NCBI RefSeq assembly: GCF_000725545.1
Contig: NZ_JNZP01000001.1
Location: 124,001 to 188,000 of the forward strand
From: Streptomyces exfoliatus
Lineage (GTDB): Bacteria > Actinomycetota > Actinomycetes > Streptomycetales > Streptomycetaceae
Direction of reading: 5' to 3'
Length of the DNA stretch: 64,000 nucleotides
The first letter of the stretch is position 1. Every line of letters starts with the position of its first letter. Shown piece after piece: positions 16,518 through 25,179 of the stretch. The notes under the pieces are model-generated. The model ran no database searches. It was given only the letters and a program-made list of their open reading frames with translations, and was not told the DNA's origin. Position numbers and translations under genes: made by a program.

Positions 16518-16925
16518 CTACGCGTCGCACTCGAACCACACCGTCTTGCCGGCGGCCGTCTCGTCGGCCCCCCACCGGTCCGTCACCGCCTCCACGAGCG
16601 CGAGCCCCCGCCCGCTCCCGTCCAGCGGACCGGCGAGCTTCGCGATCAGGGCCCCGGGGACGGCGTCCGCGACCTCCACCCGCAGCCCGTACGGCTCGCG
16701 CAGCATCAGGACGGAGCACCGCCGGCCCGGCACGTGCCGGACGACGTTCGCGACGAGCTCGGTGAGCGCGAGGGTCGCCGGGTCGGCGAGGCGGTCGAGC
16801 TCCCACCGCGTGAGGAACATGCGGAGGATGCGGCGCATGTGACCGGCGGAGTGCTCACCGACGGTGAAGCCCATGCGGTAGCTCGTCGCAAGTGCGGCGG
16901 GATAGAGGTCTGTTGCCTGATTCAT
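16518..16925 (-). CDS. Anti-sigma-factor-like ATP-binding protein (HATPase_c_2)
   Basis: 135 aa, GHKL-fold ATPase. The N box reads ALTELVANVVRHVPG (Glu and Asn ligands), and the G box reads DGSGRGLALVEAVTDRWG. There is no DHp domain, so this is a stand-alone RsbW/SpoIIAB-type domain. It is divergent from an XRE-DUF5753 regulator and a DUF397 protein. This threesome recurs many times in Streptomyces genomes, the best known being the whiJ cluster, which affects the timing of development. Confidence 0.88.
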   Translation of the reverse strand: MNQATDLYPAALATSYRMGFTVGEHSAGHMRRILRMFLTRWELDRLADPATLALTELVANVVRHVPGRRCSVLMLREPYGLRVEVADAVPGALIAKLAGPLDGSGRGLALVEAVTDRWGADETAAGKTVWFECDA

Positions 16926-17009
16926 GCCACCAGGTTGGGGTCGCTTCGTTACGCTCGGCTACGGACTGAACGCAACGCCTCACCGCGTGAGCTTGGGGGT
17001 GACCTCGCC

Positions 17010-17858
17010 GTGGTCAACATCCGCAACCTGGATCCGAGCGCCTCGCCGCTGGACTATTACGGATCCGAACTTCGTCGCCTGAGAGAAGGGGCTGGGCTCA
17101 GCCAGTCGCAGCTCGGCGACATCCTCTTCTGCACCGGCTCGCTCGTCGGCCAGGTCGAGACGGCGAGAAAGGTCCCGACCAGGGAGTTCTCGGAGCGCCT
17201 TGATGCCGCGCTGATGACCGGTGGGTTCTTCACGCGGCTGGTGGGGCTGGTGCTCAAGAGCCAACTCCCGACGTGGTTCAGGCCGTACGCGGACATGGAG
17301 GCGAAGGCGACGTACCTCTGCTCCTTCCAGGCGCAACTGGTGCACGGCCTGCTCCAGACGAAGACCTACGCCCAGGCCCTCATGGGGGCCCGGTTCGAGA
17401 GCGATCTCGAAGGCCTGGTCGCCGCCCGCATAGAGCGCCAGCGCATCCTGGACCGTGAACATCCGCCCCTCTTCTGGGTCGTCATGAGCGAGGCGGCACT
17501 GCGCCAGGAGGTCGGCGGGAGGGCGGTGATGCGGGAGCAACTGGCCCACCTGTTGGAGATGCAGGAGCGCGAGTGGGTGAAGATCCAGATCCTGCCGTTC
17601 GAGGCTGGCGCGCACGCGGGATCGCATGGCTCCTTCAACCTCCTCCGCTTCGAGAGCGACCCCGACCTTGTCTACACCGAGGACTTCGTCCAGGGTCATA
17701 TGACCGTGGATTCGGCCGCGTTCAGGGAAGGGTCGCTCCGTTACGATCACCTGCGAGCGGCCGCTCTCTCGGTGGAGGACTCGACCGCGCTGATCACCCG
17801 CGTCATGGAGGAACACTATGGAGAGCAACCGGAACCTGGCGGGCGCGCGCTGGCGTAA
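17010..17858 (+). CDS. XRE-family regulator with DUF5753 domain (WhiJ-like)
   Basis: 282 aa. An N-terminal helix-turn-helix (about 16-55; YYGSELRRLREGAGLSQSQL, then GSLVGQVETARKVPT) is followed by the DUF5753 ligand/partner domain (FRPYADMEAKATYLCSF, VHGLLQTKTYAQAL, LDREHPPLFWVVMSEAALRQ). The GTG start at 17010 has GGGGGTG about 9 nt before it. The open frame upstream is antisense to the ATPase and is not used. The 3' end overlaps the DUF397 gene by 41 bp. In the whiJ system this protein is believed to bind DNA and be antagonised by the small DUF397 protein. Confidence 0.9.
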   Translation: MVNIRNLDPSASPLDYYGSELRRLREGAGLSQSQLGDILFCTGSLVGQVETARKVPTREFSERLDAALMTGGFFTRLVGLVLKSQLPTWFRPYADMEAKATYLCSFQAQLVHGLLQTKTYAQALMGARFESDLEGLVAARIERQRILDREHPPLFWVVMSEAALRQEVGGRAVMREQLAHLLEMQEREWVKIQILPFEAGAHAGSHGSFNLLRFESDPDLVYTEDFVQGHMTVDSAAFREGSLRYDHLRAAALSVEDSTALITRVMEEHYGEQPEPGGRALA

Positions 17859-18027
17859 GTCCTCGTACAGCGGCGACAACGGCGGCGACTGCGTCGAGGT
17901 CGCCGACCTCGCCGCTCACGTCGCCGTCCGGGACTCCAAGAACCCCGAAGGCCCCGCCTTCCTCACCGCCCCCGCCGCCTTCACGGCGTTCGTGCGGGCC
18001 GCCGCCGAGGGGCGTATCGGTCGCTGA
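17818..18027 (+). CDS. DUF397 small protein
   Basis: 69 aa, complete DUF397 domain: ARWRKSSYSGDNGGDCVEVA, then VAVRDSKNPEGPAFLTAPAAFTAFVRAA. The ATG lies inside the end of the XRE gene and is preceded by GGAGG. These proteins are the small partners of XRE-DUF5753 regulators and probably modulate their DNA binding. Certainly co-transcribed with its neighbour. Confidence 0.92.
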   Translation: MESNRNLAGARWRKSSYSGDNGGDCVEVADLAAHVAVRDSKNPEGPAFLTAPAAFTAFVRAAAEGRIGR

Positions 18028-18029
18028 CC

Positions 18030-18479
18030 GTGTCGACCCTCATAGGGATGATGATCCTCGCCATCGGCCTGCCGGCCTGGGCGGGGATCACCTACGTCGG
18101 CCTCGTCCGCGCCCGGCGAGGCAACGACCTTCCGCAGCCCGACCTGCCCCGCCGCCGTACGCCCGCCAAGAAGGCGGCCTGGATCGCCGCGCTCGCGTAC
18201 GTCGCGGGTGGTGTGCTGCACGTGTACGGCATGTCGTACCTGCCGTTCCTCTTCCCGGAGGACGCGTGCTGGTTCAACGCGGGGTACAAGGCCGTCCCCG
18301 ACTCCAGCAGCGCGCTTCCCGTCAGCCTGGTGTGCGCGGGCGAGGAGATCGTCCCGTGGTGGGTGAACCCGGGACTGCTCGTCCTCGCGGTCACCGCCGT
18401 CACCGCGACCGTCACGAGTGTCGCGCTCGCCCTCAGGGACAGGCCCGCCGGAGCGCGCACGACCGACCCGATGGGCTGA
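18030..18479 (+). CDS. Small integral membrane protein
   Basis: 149 aa, start GTG 18030, only 2 nt after the DUF397 stop. Three transmembrane segments are apparent (about 2-24, 45-68, 108-133). The loop between the last two carries two cysteines (PEDACWFNAG and SLVCAGEE) that could form an extracytoplasmic disulfide. No family recognised. Its position makes it a fourth member of the whiJ-like transcript, which is not usual for these clusters. Confidence 0.7.
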   Translation: MSTLIGMMILAIGLPAWAGITYVGLVRARRGNDLPQPDLPRRRTPAKKAAWIAALAYVAGGVLHVYGMSYLPFLFPEDACWFNAGYKAVPDSSSALPVSLVCAGEEIVPWWVNPGLLVLAVTAVTATVTSVALALRDRPAGARTTDPMG

Positions 18480-18493
18480 CCTGACAGGTCAGC
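18475..18493. terminator. Bidirectional hairpin between convergent genes
   Basis: GCTGACCTGACAGGTCAGC is a 19-bp palindrome with only the central base unpaired. It contains the stop codons of both flanking convergent genes (TGA at 18477-18479; complement of TGA at 18489-18491). No T tract, so it is a weak or Rho-assisted terminator at most. Confidence 0.5.
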
Positions 18494-18893
18494 TCCCCGC
18501 CAGGACCGTCCGCAGCTTCCGTACCCCCGCCTTCCATTCCTCGCCGGCCGACTCCTCCCAGAGTTCGAGGAGTTCGGACGGCTCGACGAGCACCCGGTCC
18601 AGGGCCTCGACGGCCGCCGGGCGGAGTTCCGCCGGAAGCACGGGCAGGGGCTTCTTCGGGCCGTACGCGGTGGTGACAGGGTCGCCGCCCGGGCATTGCG
18701 CCGCGACCAGGGCCGCCGACGCGATGGCCTCCACGGCCAGATCCGAGTCCAGGTAGTCGTCGCCCGTCCCCGTCACCTCGCGGAACGTGGCGAGGAGCAC
18801 GTCCGCCTTCTTCTCCTCCGGTGCCTCGTCGACCCTGTACGAGAAGTCGGCGGCGGTGTCGTTGTCGAAGGGGCCGATGTCCCAGGTGCCCAT
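18489..18893 (-). CDS. DUF4259 protein
   Basis: 134 aa, cytoplasmic. The N-terminus MGTWDIGPFDNDTAADF is the hallmark of DUF4259, and LDSDLAVEAIASAALVAAQCPGGDP and the PELRPAAVEALDRV helices are in the usual places. The start is ATG 18893, with GGAGAGAG upstream; a longer frame exists but does not match the family N-terminus. Function unknown. Confidence 0.88.
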   Translation of the reverse strand: MGTWDIGPFDNDTAADFSYRVDEAPEEKKADVLLATFREVTGTGDDYLDSDLAVEAIASAALVAAQCPGGDPVTTAYGPKKPLPVLPAELRPAAVEALDRVLVEPSELLELWEESAGEEWKAGVRKLRTVLAGS

Positions 18894-18965
18894 GGTGTGC
18901 TCACTCTCTCCGTCGTCCAGATCCAAGGAGAGCGTGACAGGCGGCACTGACAACGGACCCGCCGC

Positions 18966-19547
18966 TCAGTCCTCGACGCCCAGATCCGCGCGCATGGCCT
19001 TCTTCATCGCTCCCACGTAGGGCCAGACGTCCTGGTGGAGATCGTCCTTCATCGCCTCCAGCTCGGCCGCGTACCGGGAGGGCTCCTCCGCGTACTTCCT
19101 GAGCTTTCCGTACGCCTCGTTCAAGCGTCTCTTGGCCGTGCTGGTAGCGCGCGACACCGTGTCGGGGACGATCATCTGGGACTCCGCGTAGCTGTCCCGG
19201 TAGGCCAGCCTGGCCGCCTCCAGGTTCTCCAGGGACGCGGCGACGCCGTCACCGCGCCCGAGCGCGTGGAGGTGGTTGGTCATCTCCGTCAGGTACTGGC
19301 GCGAGGCGGTGTTCAGCGCGATGTAGCAAGCGCGTCGGCGCTCCAGGCTCTCGCGCTGCCCCTGCCGGGCCTGCTCCGCCCTGAGCAGCTCCTCGGCGTG
19401 CCCGCGTTCCTCGCGCCGCTGCTCGGCGGCGGCCTGGAGCTCCATGCGCTTGGTGCGGTCCGCACGGACCTGTGTCAGGAGCGCCGCTCCCAGTGTTCCC
19501 GCCACGCCGACCACGGCGATCAGCAGTGCCGTCCAGCTCGCGCTCAT
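18966..19547 (-). CDS. Single-pass membrane protein with coiled coil
   Basis: 193 aa from ATG 19547 (RBS AGGGGGGC). One N-terminal transmembrane helix (about 6-26) is followed by a charged coiled coil with a QAAAEQRREERGHAEELL pattern (about 36-75), then a helical domain. This is the design of many actinobacterial proteins of unknown function annotated only as hypothetical. The soluble part is cytoplasmic by the positive-inside rule. No enzymatic motif seen. Confidence 0.75.
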   Translation of the reverse strand: MSASWTALLIAVVGVAGTLGAALLTQVRADRTKRMELQAAAEQRREERGHAEELLRAEQARQGQRESLERRRACYIALNTASRQYLTEMTNHLHALGRGDGVAASLENLEAARLAYRDSYAESQMIVPDTVSRATSTAKRRLNEAYGKLRKYAEEPSRYAAELEAMKDDLHQDVWPYVGAMKKAMRADLGVED

Positions 19548-19660
19548 GTGCCCCCCTGCGTACGGCTCGTTCCCCGCGACGATGCTGCCACAGGGGAGGG
19601 CCGGTGGGGTGTGCTGTGCGAGGATGCGCCGTCCGTTGCCGATCATGAAGGGACGTGCCC

Positions 19661-20632
19661 ATGCGCGCGTCGTTCAGAGCGCTGTTCGCCGCGCTCTTCT
19701 CGATAGGTCTGCTCCTCGGTGCGGGGACCGGGTCGGCCCAGGCCGACGAGGTCACCCCGCAGACCGCACCGGAGCTGCGCTTCGTCTCGTACAACGTGTG
19801 CGGCGCGAAGTGCCCGCTGCCGGAGGCCACCGACGCGGTCAGGTCCGCGTGGGTCACCGGTCTGGTGCGGGAGATCGACGCCTGGGACACGGACCTGATC
19901 ATGCTTCAGGAGCTGTGCTACGGGCAGTGGAGGCTGATCCGCGACGCCCTGGCGGGGCGTACCGGAGAGGACTCCTACGACACCGTGTGGGGCGCGTCGC
20001 TGGCCTCCGCCTCCGACTGCGACCAGTGGGACCCGGTCGACCGGCGGTTCGGGCTCGCGATCTTCTCGAAGGGCGCGGGCTCGATCGTCGAGGGGACGCG
20101 GAGCGTCACGTTCCTCCCCGAGGCGCCCGCGAAGGACACGGAGGACCGCATCCTGCTCTGCGCCCGGGCCCAGCTGGACGCCCGCGTCGCCCGCGCCTGC
20201 AACACCCACATCGACCCCAGTGACGCGGCCACGGCCCTGCAGGTCCCCGAGGTGGCGAAGCTCGTCGAGGCCGGCCGGCAGGCGGGCGAGCCCGTGGTCC
20301 TGGCGGGGGACTTCAACCAGGTGCCCGGGCACGCCGACATGAACACCCTCTACAACCACGGGACGGGTTCCACCGGCCGGTTCCAGGAGGTCGACGAGAA
20401 CGACAAGGAGCACTTCACGGCCGTCGACTGCCCGCAGACGGAAGCCCGCTGCCGCAGCGGCGAGGCGACGGCCAGCCCGACCTGCTCGTCGCACACGACC
20501 GGAGCCGCCAAGATCGACTACGTCTTCCTGAGCTACGAGTGGTTCAAGACCGTGCGCGGGGACGCGCTGCCCTGCCCGCCGGGCATGTCCGACCACCACC
20601 CCCTACGCGGCGCGGCGGCCTGGGAGCAGTAG
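19661..20632 (+). CDS. Secreted endonuclease/exonuclease/phosphatase-fold enzyme
   Basis: 323 aa. A Sec signal peptide ends about residue 29 (GSAQADE). The EEP fold is shown by RFVSYNV (Asn), DLIMLQEL (metal-binding Glu), NTHID, VVLAGDFNQVPG (Asp and Asn) and the terminal SDHHPL (catalytic His). Six or more cysteines after cleavage suggest disulfides and extracellular action as a nuclease, phosphodiesterase or sphingomyelinase-like enzyme. The start is ATG 19661, with GAAGGG 8 nt upstream; GTG 19655 is too close to that site. Confidence 0.9.
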   Translation: MRASFRALFAALFSIGLLLGAGTGSAQADEVTPQTAPELRFVSYNVCGAKCPLPEATDAVRSAWVTGLVREIDAWDTDLIMLQELCYGQWRLIRDALAGRTGEDSYDTVWGASLASASDCDQWDPVDRRFGLAIFSKGAGSIVEGTRSVTFLPEAPAKDTEDRILLCARAQLDARVARACNTHIDPSDAATALQVPEVAKLVEAGRQAGEPVVLAGDFNQVPGHADMNTLYNHGTGSTGRFQEVDENDKEHFTAVDCPQTEARCRSGEATASPTCSSHTTGAAKIDYVFLSYEWFKTVRGDALPCPPGMSDHHPLRGAAAWEQ

Positions 20633-20683
20633 TCCGTTCGAATCCGTGAGCGAAGCGGCACATTTCGCCTAGGGTGGTGTGCG

Positions 20684-21550
20684 ATGACTCCCTTACGCGC
20701 ACACGACTTCGGGGGCGATGGCCCCCAGCTGGTTCTTCTGCACGGTTACGGACGTTCGCTCCACGACTGGGACGCCGCGGCTCCGCTGCTCGCCGCCGCC
20801 GGTCACCGGGTCCTCGCCGTCGACCTTCCCGGGCACGGCGGCTCGCCCTCGGTCTCCCCGTGGACCCTCTCCACGGTGGTCGAGCAGCTCGCCGACACCC
20901 TCGTCGCGCGCGGGGTGTCGGAGGCCGTCGTGGTCGGCCACTCCCTCGGCGGCATCGTCGCCGTCGAGTACGCCCGCGCCGACCCCGACCGGGCCCGCGC
21001 CCGTGCCGCCGTCGATCTCGACGGCTTCTGGTGGCCGCGTGACCGCCCCGGCGGCGCGCAGGTGACCGAGGGGCTGCTCGCGAGGGCCGGGATCGTCGCG
21101 CCGCCCGGGTACATCGAGGGGCAGGTCGCCCACTCCGCCCGGTCCGGGATTCCCGCCGACCGGGCGGAGGCCGCCGCCCGCGCCGCCGCCCGCCCGCTGC
21201 CCGACGGCAGCTGGCAGACGCTGCCGCGCCGGGAGGCGGCGCTCGAACTCGTCGACGAGCTCCACGCGCTAGGCGAACTCGGCGTCACCGCCTGGCTGGG
21301 CGGCGTCGAGCGGCCGCTGTACGTGGTCCAGGCCGCCCGGCGGCCGGTGCCCACGCCCGGCATGGAGTGGTTCGACGAGTTCAGTGCCCGGTGGGCGCGC
21401 GAGGTCTCCGACGAGCTGGACGCGCTCTCCCGTGACCGGTCGACGATCAGCGTCGACCGGATCGACGCCACCCATCCGATGATCCTGGAGACTCCGGAGC
21501 TGGTGGCGAAGCTGGTCGCCGCGTTCGTCGGGGGTCTGCCGCCCGGCTGA
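20684..21550 (+). CDS. Alpha/beta hydrolase
   Basis: 288 aa, cytoplasmic. The oxyanion region is LLHGYGRSLHDW, the nucleophile elbow is GHSLGG with Ser87, and the catalytic His lies in DATHPMIL near 266-273. The family covers esterases, lipases and C-C bond hydrolases. A TAGGGT -10-like hexamer ends about 10 nt before the ATG, with no clear RBS, so the message may be leaderless. It lies directly before the sterol-type catabolic block but is separated from it by a strong terminator. Confidence 0.88.
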   Translation: MTPLRAHDFGGDGPQLVLLHGYGRSLHDWDAAAPLLAAAGHRVLAVDLPGHGGSPSVSPWTLSTVVEQLADTLVARGVSEAVVVGHSLGGIVAVEYARADPDRARARAAVDLDGFWWPRDRPGGAQVTEGLLARAGIVAPPGYIEGQVAHSARSGIPADRAEAAARAAARPLPDGSWQTLPRREAALELVDELHALGELGVTAWLGGVERPLYVVQAARRPVPTPGMEWFDEFSARWAREVSDELDALSRDRSTISVDRIDATHPMILETPELVAKLVAAFVGGLPPG

Positions 21551-21570
21551 GGAGCGCCACGCGAAGCCTG

Positions 21571-21609
21571 AGCCCCGTCGATCCGTCCGCGCGGACCGGC
21601 GGGGCTTTT
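21571..21609 (+). terminator. Rho-independent terminator after the alpha/beta hydrolase
   Basis: An outer stem AGCCCCG...CGGGGCT encloses an inner perfect hairpin GTCCGC-GCGGAC (21585-21596) and is followed by TTTT. It isolates the hydrolase from the acyl-CoA dehydrogenase promoter. Confidence 0.7.
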
Positions 21610-21647
21610 CGCTGCGCGTTCGCGTGGCCCGGGCAACAGATACGCAT

Positions 21648-21662
21648 CTGACCTTCCGTCAG
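21648..21662. promoter_or_regulatory. CTGACs-N3-CGTCAG palindrome before the acyl-CoA dehydrogenase
   Basis: CTGACCTTCCGTCAG, a 6-bp inverted repeat with one mismatch and a 3-bp spacer. It sits in the -35 region, 2 bp from the adjoining KstR box. Same motif as 11694 and 27240. Confidence 0.6.
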
Positions 21663-21664
21663 AA

Positions 21665-21678
21665 TGGAACGTGTTCTA
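21665..21678. promoter_or_regulatory. kstR box: KstR box overlapping the acyl-CoA dehydrogenase promoter
   Basis: TGGAACGTGTTCTA matches TnnAACnnGTTnnA exactly. It ends at a -10-like TAGTCT (21677-21682). The ATG follows 7 nt after that hexamer with no Shine-Dalgarno sequence, so the transcript is probably leaderless and the box would block the promoter. Confidence 0.82.
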
Positions 21679-21689
21679 GTCTGCGCGCC

Positions 21690-23852
21690 ATGGGCATCGC
21701 CATCACGCACGAACAGCGGGAGCTCGCCCGATCCGTCCGCGGCCTGCTCGCCCGCGCCGTCCCCCCGGAGGACGTCCGCAAGGAACTCGACGCCCCCGAG
21801 CCCGCCACCGGCCGGCCCGGGTACTGGGACACCCTCGCCGGACAGGGCCTCCTGGGGCTCCACCTGCCCGAGGAGTACGGGGGAGGCGGCGGCGACCTGG
21901 GAGACCTGGCCGTCGTCGTGGAGGAGGCCGCCGGGGCGCTGCTCCCGGGGCCGTACCTCCCCTCCGTCCTCGCCGCCGAGGTGCTCCACCGAGGCGGGCT
22001 CGGGGAGCTGGCCGGCGACCTCGCCTCCGGCGAGCGGATCGGCGCCGTGGACCTCGCGGACACCGGCTCCCTCACCGCCGTCCGTACCGCCGACGGGTAC
22101 CTCCTCGACGGCACCGCGCCCCCCGTCCTCGGCGGCGCCCAGGCCGACCTGGTGATCCTGCGGGCCGCCACCACCGACGGCGCCGTCTGGCTCGCCGTGG
22201 ACACCGCCGGGCTCCTCGTGCGGCCCCACACCGGCGCCGACCCCACCCGGACCACCGCCGAGGTCACCGCCAGGAACGTCCCCGTCCCCGCCGCTCGCCG
22301 GCTCACCCTCGACCCCGCCCTCGTCCACGACCTCGCCGCCGTCCTCCTCGCCGCCGACGCCTGCGGCACCGCCGCCCGCGCCGTCGAGACCGCCGCCGAA
22401 CACGCCCGTACCCGCGAACAGTTCGGCCGGCCCATCGGACGGTTCCAGGGCGTCAAACACCTCTGCGCCGACATGCTCGTCCGGCTCGAACAGGCCCGCG
22501 CCCTCACCTGGGACGCCGCCCGCGCCACCCGGAGCGAGGCCCGGTCGCTCACCGCCGCGCTCGCCGCCGCCACCGCCCTCGACACCGCGTACACCTGCGC
22601 CAAGGACTGCATCCAGATCCTCGGCGGCACCGGTTTCACCTGGGAACACGACGCCCATCTCCTGCTCCGCCGCGCCGTCGTCGCCCGCCAGCTCCTCGGC
22701 GCCGGCGACCACCACCGCCTCGCCGCCCTCCGGCACGCGGCCGCCGGCGTCCGCCGCGGTCTCCGGCTCGACCTGCCGCCCGAGGCCGACGCCTACCGCG
22801 CCGCCGCCCGCGAGGCCCTCGCCCCCGCCGTCGGACTCGAACCCGCCGCCGCCCGGCGCGCCCTCGCCCCCACGGGGTACGCGGCCCCGCACCTCCCGGA
22901 GCCGTACGGGCTCGGCGCGGGACCCCTCCAGCAGCTCGCCGTCCAGCGTGAGATGGACGAGGCCGGCATCAGGGTCTCCGGGCTCGGCATCGGCGCCTGG
23001 GTCGTGCCCTCGCTCCTCGCCCACGGCACCCCGGCCCAGCAGGCCGAGCACCTCGGCCCGACCCTGCGCGGCGAACGCCTCTGGTGCCAGCTCTTCTCCG
23101 AACCCGGCGCCGGCTCCGACCTCGCCTCCCTCCGCACCCGCGCCGAACGCACCGAGGACGGGCGCTGGCGGATCAACGGCCAGAAGGTGTGGACGAGCGC
23201 CGCCCAGTGGGCCCATTACGGCATCCTGCTCGCCCGTACCGACCCCGCCGCCCCCAAGCACCGGGGGCTCAGCTACTTCCTCGTCGACATGCGGAACACC
23301 CCCGGGGTCGACGTACGGCCGCTCAAGGAGATCACCGGCGAGTCCCTCTTCAACGAGGTCTGGTTCGACGACGCGGTCCTCCCGGCCGACGCCGTCGTCG
23401 GCGAGGTCGGTGACGGCTGGCGGGTCGCCCGCAACACCCTCGGCAACGAACGCGTCCACATGGCCGACCAGGTCGCCTTCGACACCGGCCTCGAAGCCCT
23501 CGTCGAACGCGCCGCGCCGCACGACGGCTCCGTGCGCGTAAGGATCGGGGCGCTCCTCGCCGAGGCGCACGCGCTCGCGTGCATCGGCCTGCGCACCACC
23601 CTGCTCCAGGTGTCCGGGCTCGAACCGGGCGCGGGCGCCAGCGTCCGCAAGCTCGTCCAGACCCTCCACCAGCAGAAGGTCGCCGAACTCACCCTCGAAC
23701 TCCTCGGACCGGAAGGCGCCGTGCGCGAGGGCCCCGGCGAAGGGGCCGTCCACGGGCTGCTCATGTCCCGCTGCCTGACCATCGCGGGCGGCACCACCCA
23801 AGTACAGCTCAATGTCGTCGCCGAGCGGCTGCTCGGCCTGCCGAGAGACTGA
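21690..23852 (+). CDS. Fused two-domain acyl-CoA dehydrogenase, FadE34-like
   Basis: 720 aa, twice the usual ~380. The N-terminal ACAD unit (about 1-345) contains [17 protein letters not shown] and [17 protein letters not shown]. The C-terminal unit (about 365-720) contains [26 protein letters not shown] and the end segment [19 protein letters not shown]. Other acyl-CoA dehydrogenases acting on sterol side chains are alpha2beta2 heteromers; M. tuberculosis FadE34 is the fused form and belongs to the KstR regulon. It introduces a double bond into a steroid or bulky acyl-CoA, using FAD. The ATG at 21690 is supported by the adjacent promoter and KstR box. Followed closely by a thiolase gene (13 nt). 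Confidence 0.92.
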   Translation: MGIAITHEQRELARSVRGLLARAVPPEDVRKELDAPEPATGRPGYWDTLAGQGLLGLHLPEEYGGGGGDLGDLAVVVEEAAGALLPGPYLPSVLAAEVLHRGGLGELAGDLASGERIGAVDLADTGSLTAVRTADGYLLDGTAPPVLGGAQADLVILRAATTDGAVWLAVDTAGLLVRPHTGADPTRTTAEVTARNVPVPAARRLTLDPALVHDLAAVLLAADACGTAARAVETAAEHARTREQFGRPIGRFQGVKHLCADMLVRLEQARALTWDAARATRSEARSLTAALAAATALDTAYTCAKDCIQILGGTGFTWEHDAHLLLRRAVVARQLLGAGDHHRLAALRHAAAGVRRGLRLDLPPEADAYRAAAREALAPAVGLEPAAARRALAPTGYAAPHLPEPYGLGAGPLQQLAVQREMDEAGIRVSGLGIGAWVVPSLLAHGTPAQQAEHLGPTLRGERLWCQLFSEPGAGSDLASLRTRAERTEDGRWRINGQKVWTSAAQWAHYGILLARTDPAAPKHRGLSYFLVDMRNTPGVDVRPLKEITGESLFNEVWFDDAVLPADAVVGEVGDGWRVARNTLGNERVHMADQVAFDTGLEALVERAAPHDGSVRVRIGALLAEAHALACIGLRTTLLQVSGLEPGAGASVRKLVQTLHQQKVAELTLELLGPEGAVREGPGEGAVHGLLMSRCLTIAGGTTQVQLNVVAERLLGLPRD

Positions 23853-23865
23853 GGGGGAACCGAAG

Positions 23866-25059
23866 ATGGGCAAGGCGTACGTCGTCGGCGTCGGAATGAC
23901 GAAGTTCGAGAAGCCGGAGACCCGCGACTGGCAGTACTGGGACATGGCCCGCGAGGCCGGCACCGCCGCCCTCGACGACGCCGGCGTCCCGTACGCGCGC
24001 GTGGAGCAGGCCGCCGTCGGCTACTGCTTCCAGGCCTCCACCGCGGGACAGCGCGCCGTGTACGAACTCGGGCTCTCCGGCATCCCCGTCTACAACCTCA
24101 ACAACAACTGCGCGACCGGCTCCACCGCCCTCATGACCGCCCGCCAGTTCGTCGAGGGCGGCATCGCCGACTGCGTCCTCGCCCTCGGCTTCGAGAAGAT
24201 GAGCCGGGGAGCGCTGGGAGGCGGGTCGGGGGCGGGTGACTTCTCGGCTTCTCCCGTCGCCCGGCACTACGGCATCATGGCCGCCGCCCACGGCTTCGAG
24301 GCGAGTCCGCCCACCGCGCAGATCTTCGGCAACGCCGCCCGCGAGCACATGGAGCGGTACGGGACGACCGAGGTGCAGCTCGCGGCCGTCGGGGCCAAGA
24401 ACCACCAGCACTCGGCGAACAACCCCAACGCCCAGTTCCAGGACGTCTACACCGTCGACGAGATCCTCGCCGCGAAGTCCGTCCACCGGCCGCTCACCCG
24501 GCTCCAGTGCTCGCCCACCTCCGACGGCGCGGCGGCGGCCCTCGTCGTCTCCGAACGCTTCGTCGACGCGCACGGGCTGCGGGGGAGGGCCGTGGAGATC
24601 GCCGGACAGGCGATGACCACCGACACCGAGGAGTCCTTCGCCTCGCGCTCCTGCATCGACGCCGTCGGCCGCCCGATGTCCCGGGCCGCCGCCCGTCAGG
24701 CGTACGAGCGCTCCGGACTCGGCATCGAGGACGTCGACGTCGTCGAACTCCACGACTGCTTCTCCGTCAACGAACTCCTCACCTACGAGGCCCTCGGCAT
24801 GTGCGAGGACGGCGCCTCCGGCAAGCTCGTCGAGTCGGGCGCCACCACGTACGGCGGGCGCTGGGTCGTGAACCCCTCCGGCGGCCTCATCTCCAAGGGC
24901 CACCCGCTGGGCGCGACGGGCCTCGCGCAGACCGCCGAACTGGTCTGGCAGCTCAGGGGCGAGGCGGGCGCGCGGCAGGTGGCGGGGGCGCGGGTCGGAC
25001 TCGCGCACAACATCGGCCTGGGCGGGGCGGCGGTGGTGACGCTGCTGCGCAAGCCGTAG
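23866..25059 (+). CDS. SCP-x-type thiolase / lipid-transfer protein, Ltp1-like
   Basis: 397 aa thiolase-fold enzyme. The nucleophile is Cys82 in [17 protein letters not shown] and [14 protein letters not shown] carry the other active-site His residues. The N-terminus [16 protein letters not shown] and the sequence [21 protein letters not shown] closely follow M. tuberculosis Ltp1 from memory. Expected to cleave a 3-ketoacyl-CoA with CoA in beta-oxidation of a sterol or branched side chain. It is second in the operon with the fused acyl-CoA dehydrogenase; the start ATG follows GAGGGGG. Confidence 0.93.
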   Translation: MGKAYVVGVGMTKFEKPETRDWQYWDMAREAGTAALDDAGVPYARVEQAAVGYCFQASTAGQRAVYELGLSGIPVYNLNNNCATGSTALMTARQFVEGGIADCVLALGFEKMSRGALGGGSGAGDFSASPVARHYGIMAAAHGFEASPPTAQIFGNAAREHMERYGTTEVQLAAVGAKNHQHSANNPNAQFQDVYTVDEILAAKSVHRPLTRLQCSPTSDGAAAALVVSERFVDAHGLRGRAVEIAGQAMTTDTEESFASRSCIDAVGRPMSRAAARQAYERSGLGIEDVDVVELHDCFSVNELLTYEALGMCEDGASGKLVESGATTYGGRWVVNPSGGLISKGHPLGATGLAQTAELVWQLRGEAGARQVAGARVGLAHNIGLGGAAVVTLLRKP

Positions 25060-25139
25060 CGGCCGCGGACGCCCGCTGCTCCCTGCTGCGCGAGCCGTAG
25101 CGGCCGAGTACGCCGCCCTCGCTGCTGCGCAAGCCGTAG
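25042..25139 (+). repeat. Three copies of the thiolase gene's last 18 bp
   Basis: CTGCTGCGCAAGCCGTAG occurs at 25042-25059 (the true gene end), at 25083-25100 with one change, and again at 25122-25139. The first two are also followed by CGGCCG. Spacing is about 40 bp. It looks like slippage or unequal exchange that duplicated the stop region; only the first copy is in frame. Confidence 0.85.
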
Positions 25140-25179
25140 GACTCACGGCGTATGTACGGGGCGGAGGGGGTCTGCGACC

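Noticed and set aside
21447..23963. 838-codon minus-strand open frame opposite the acyl-CoA dehydrogenase
   Set aside because: Gly/Glu/Val/Arg-biased antisense frame without motif; the plus-strand protein has two clear ACAD domains.
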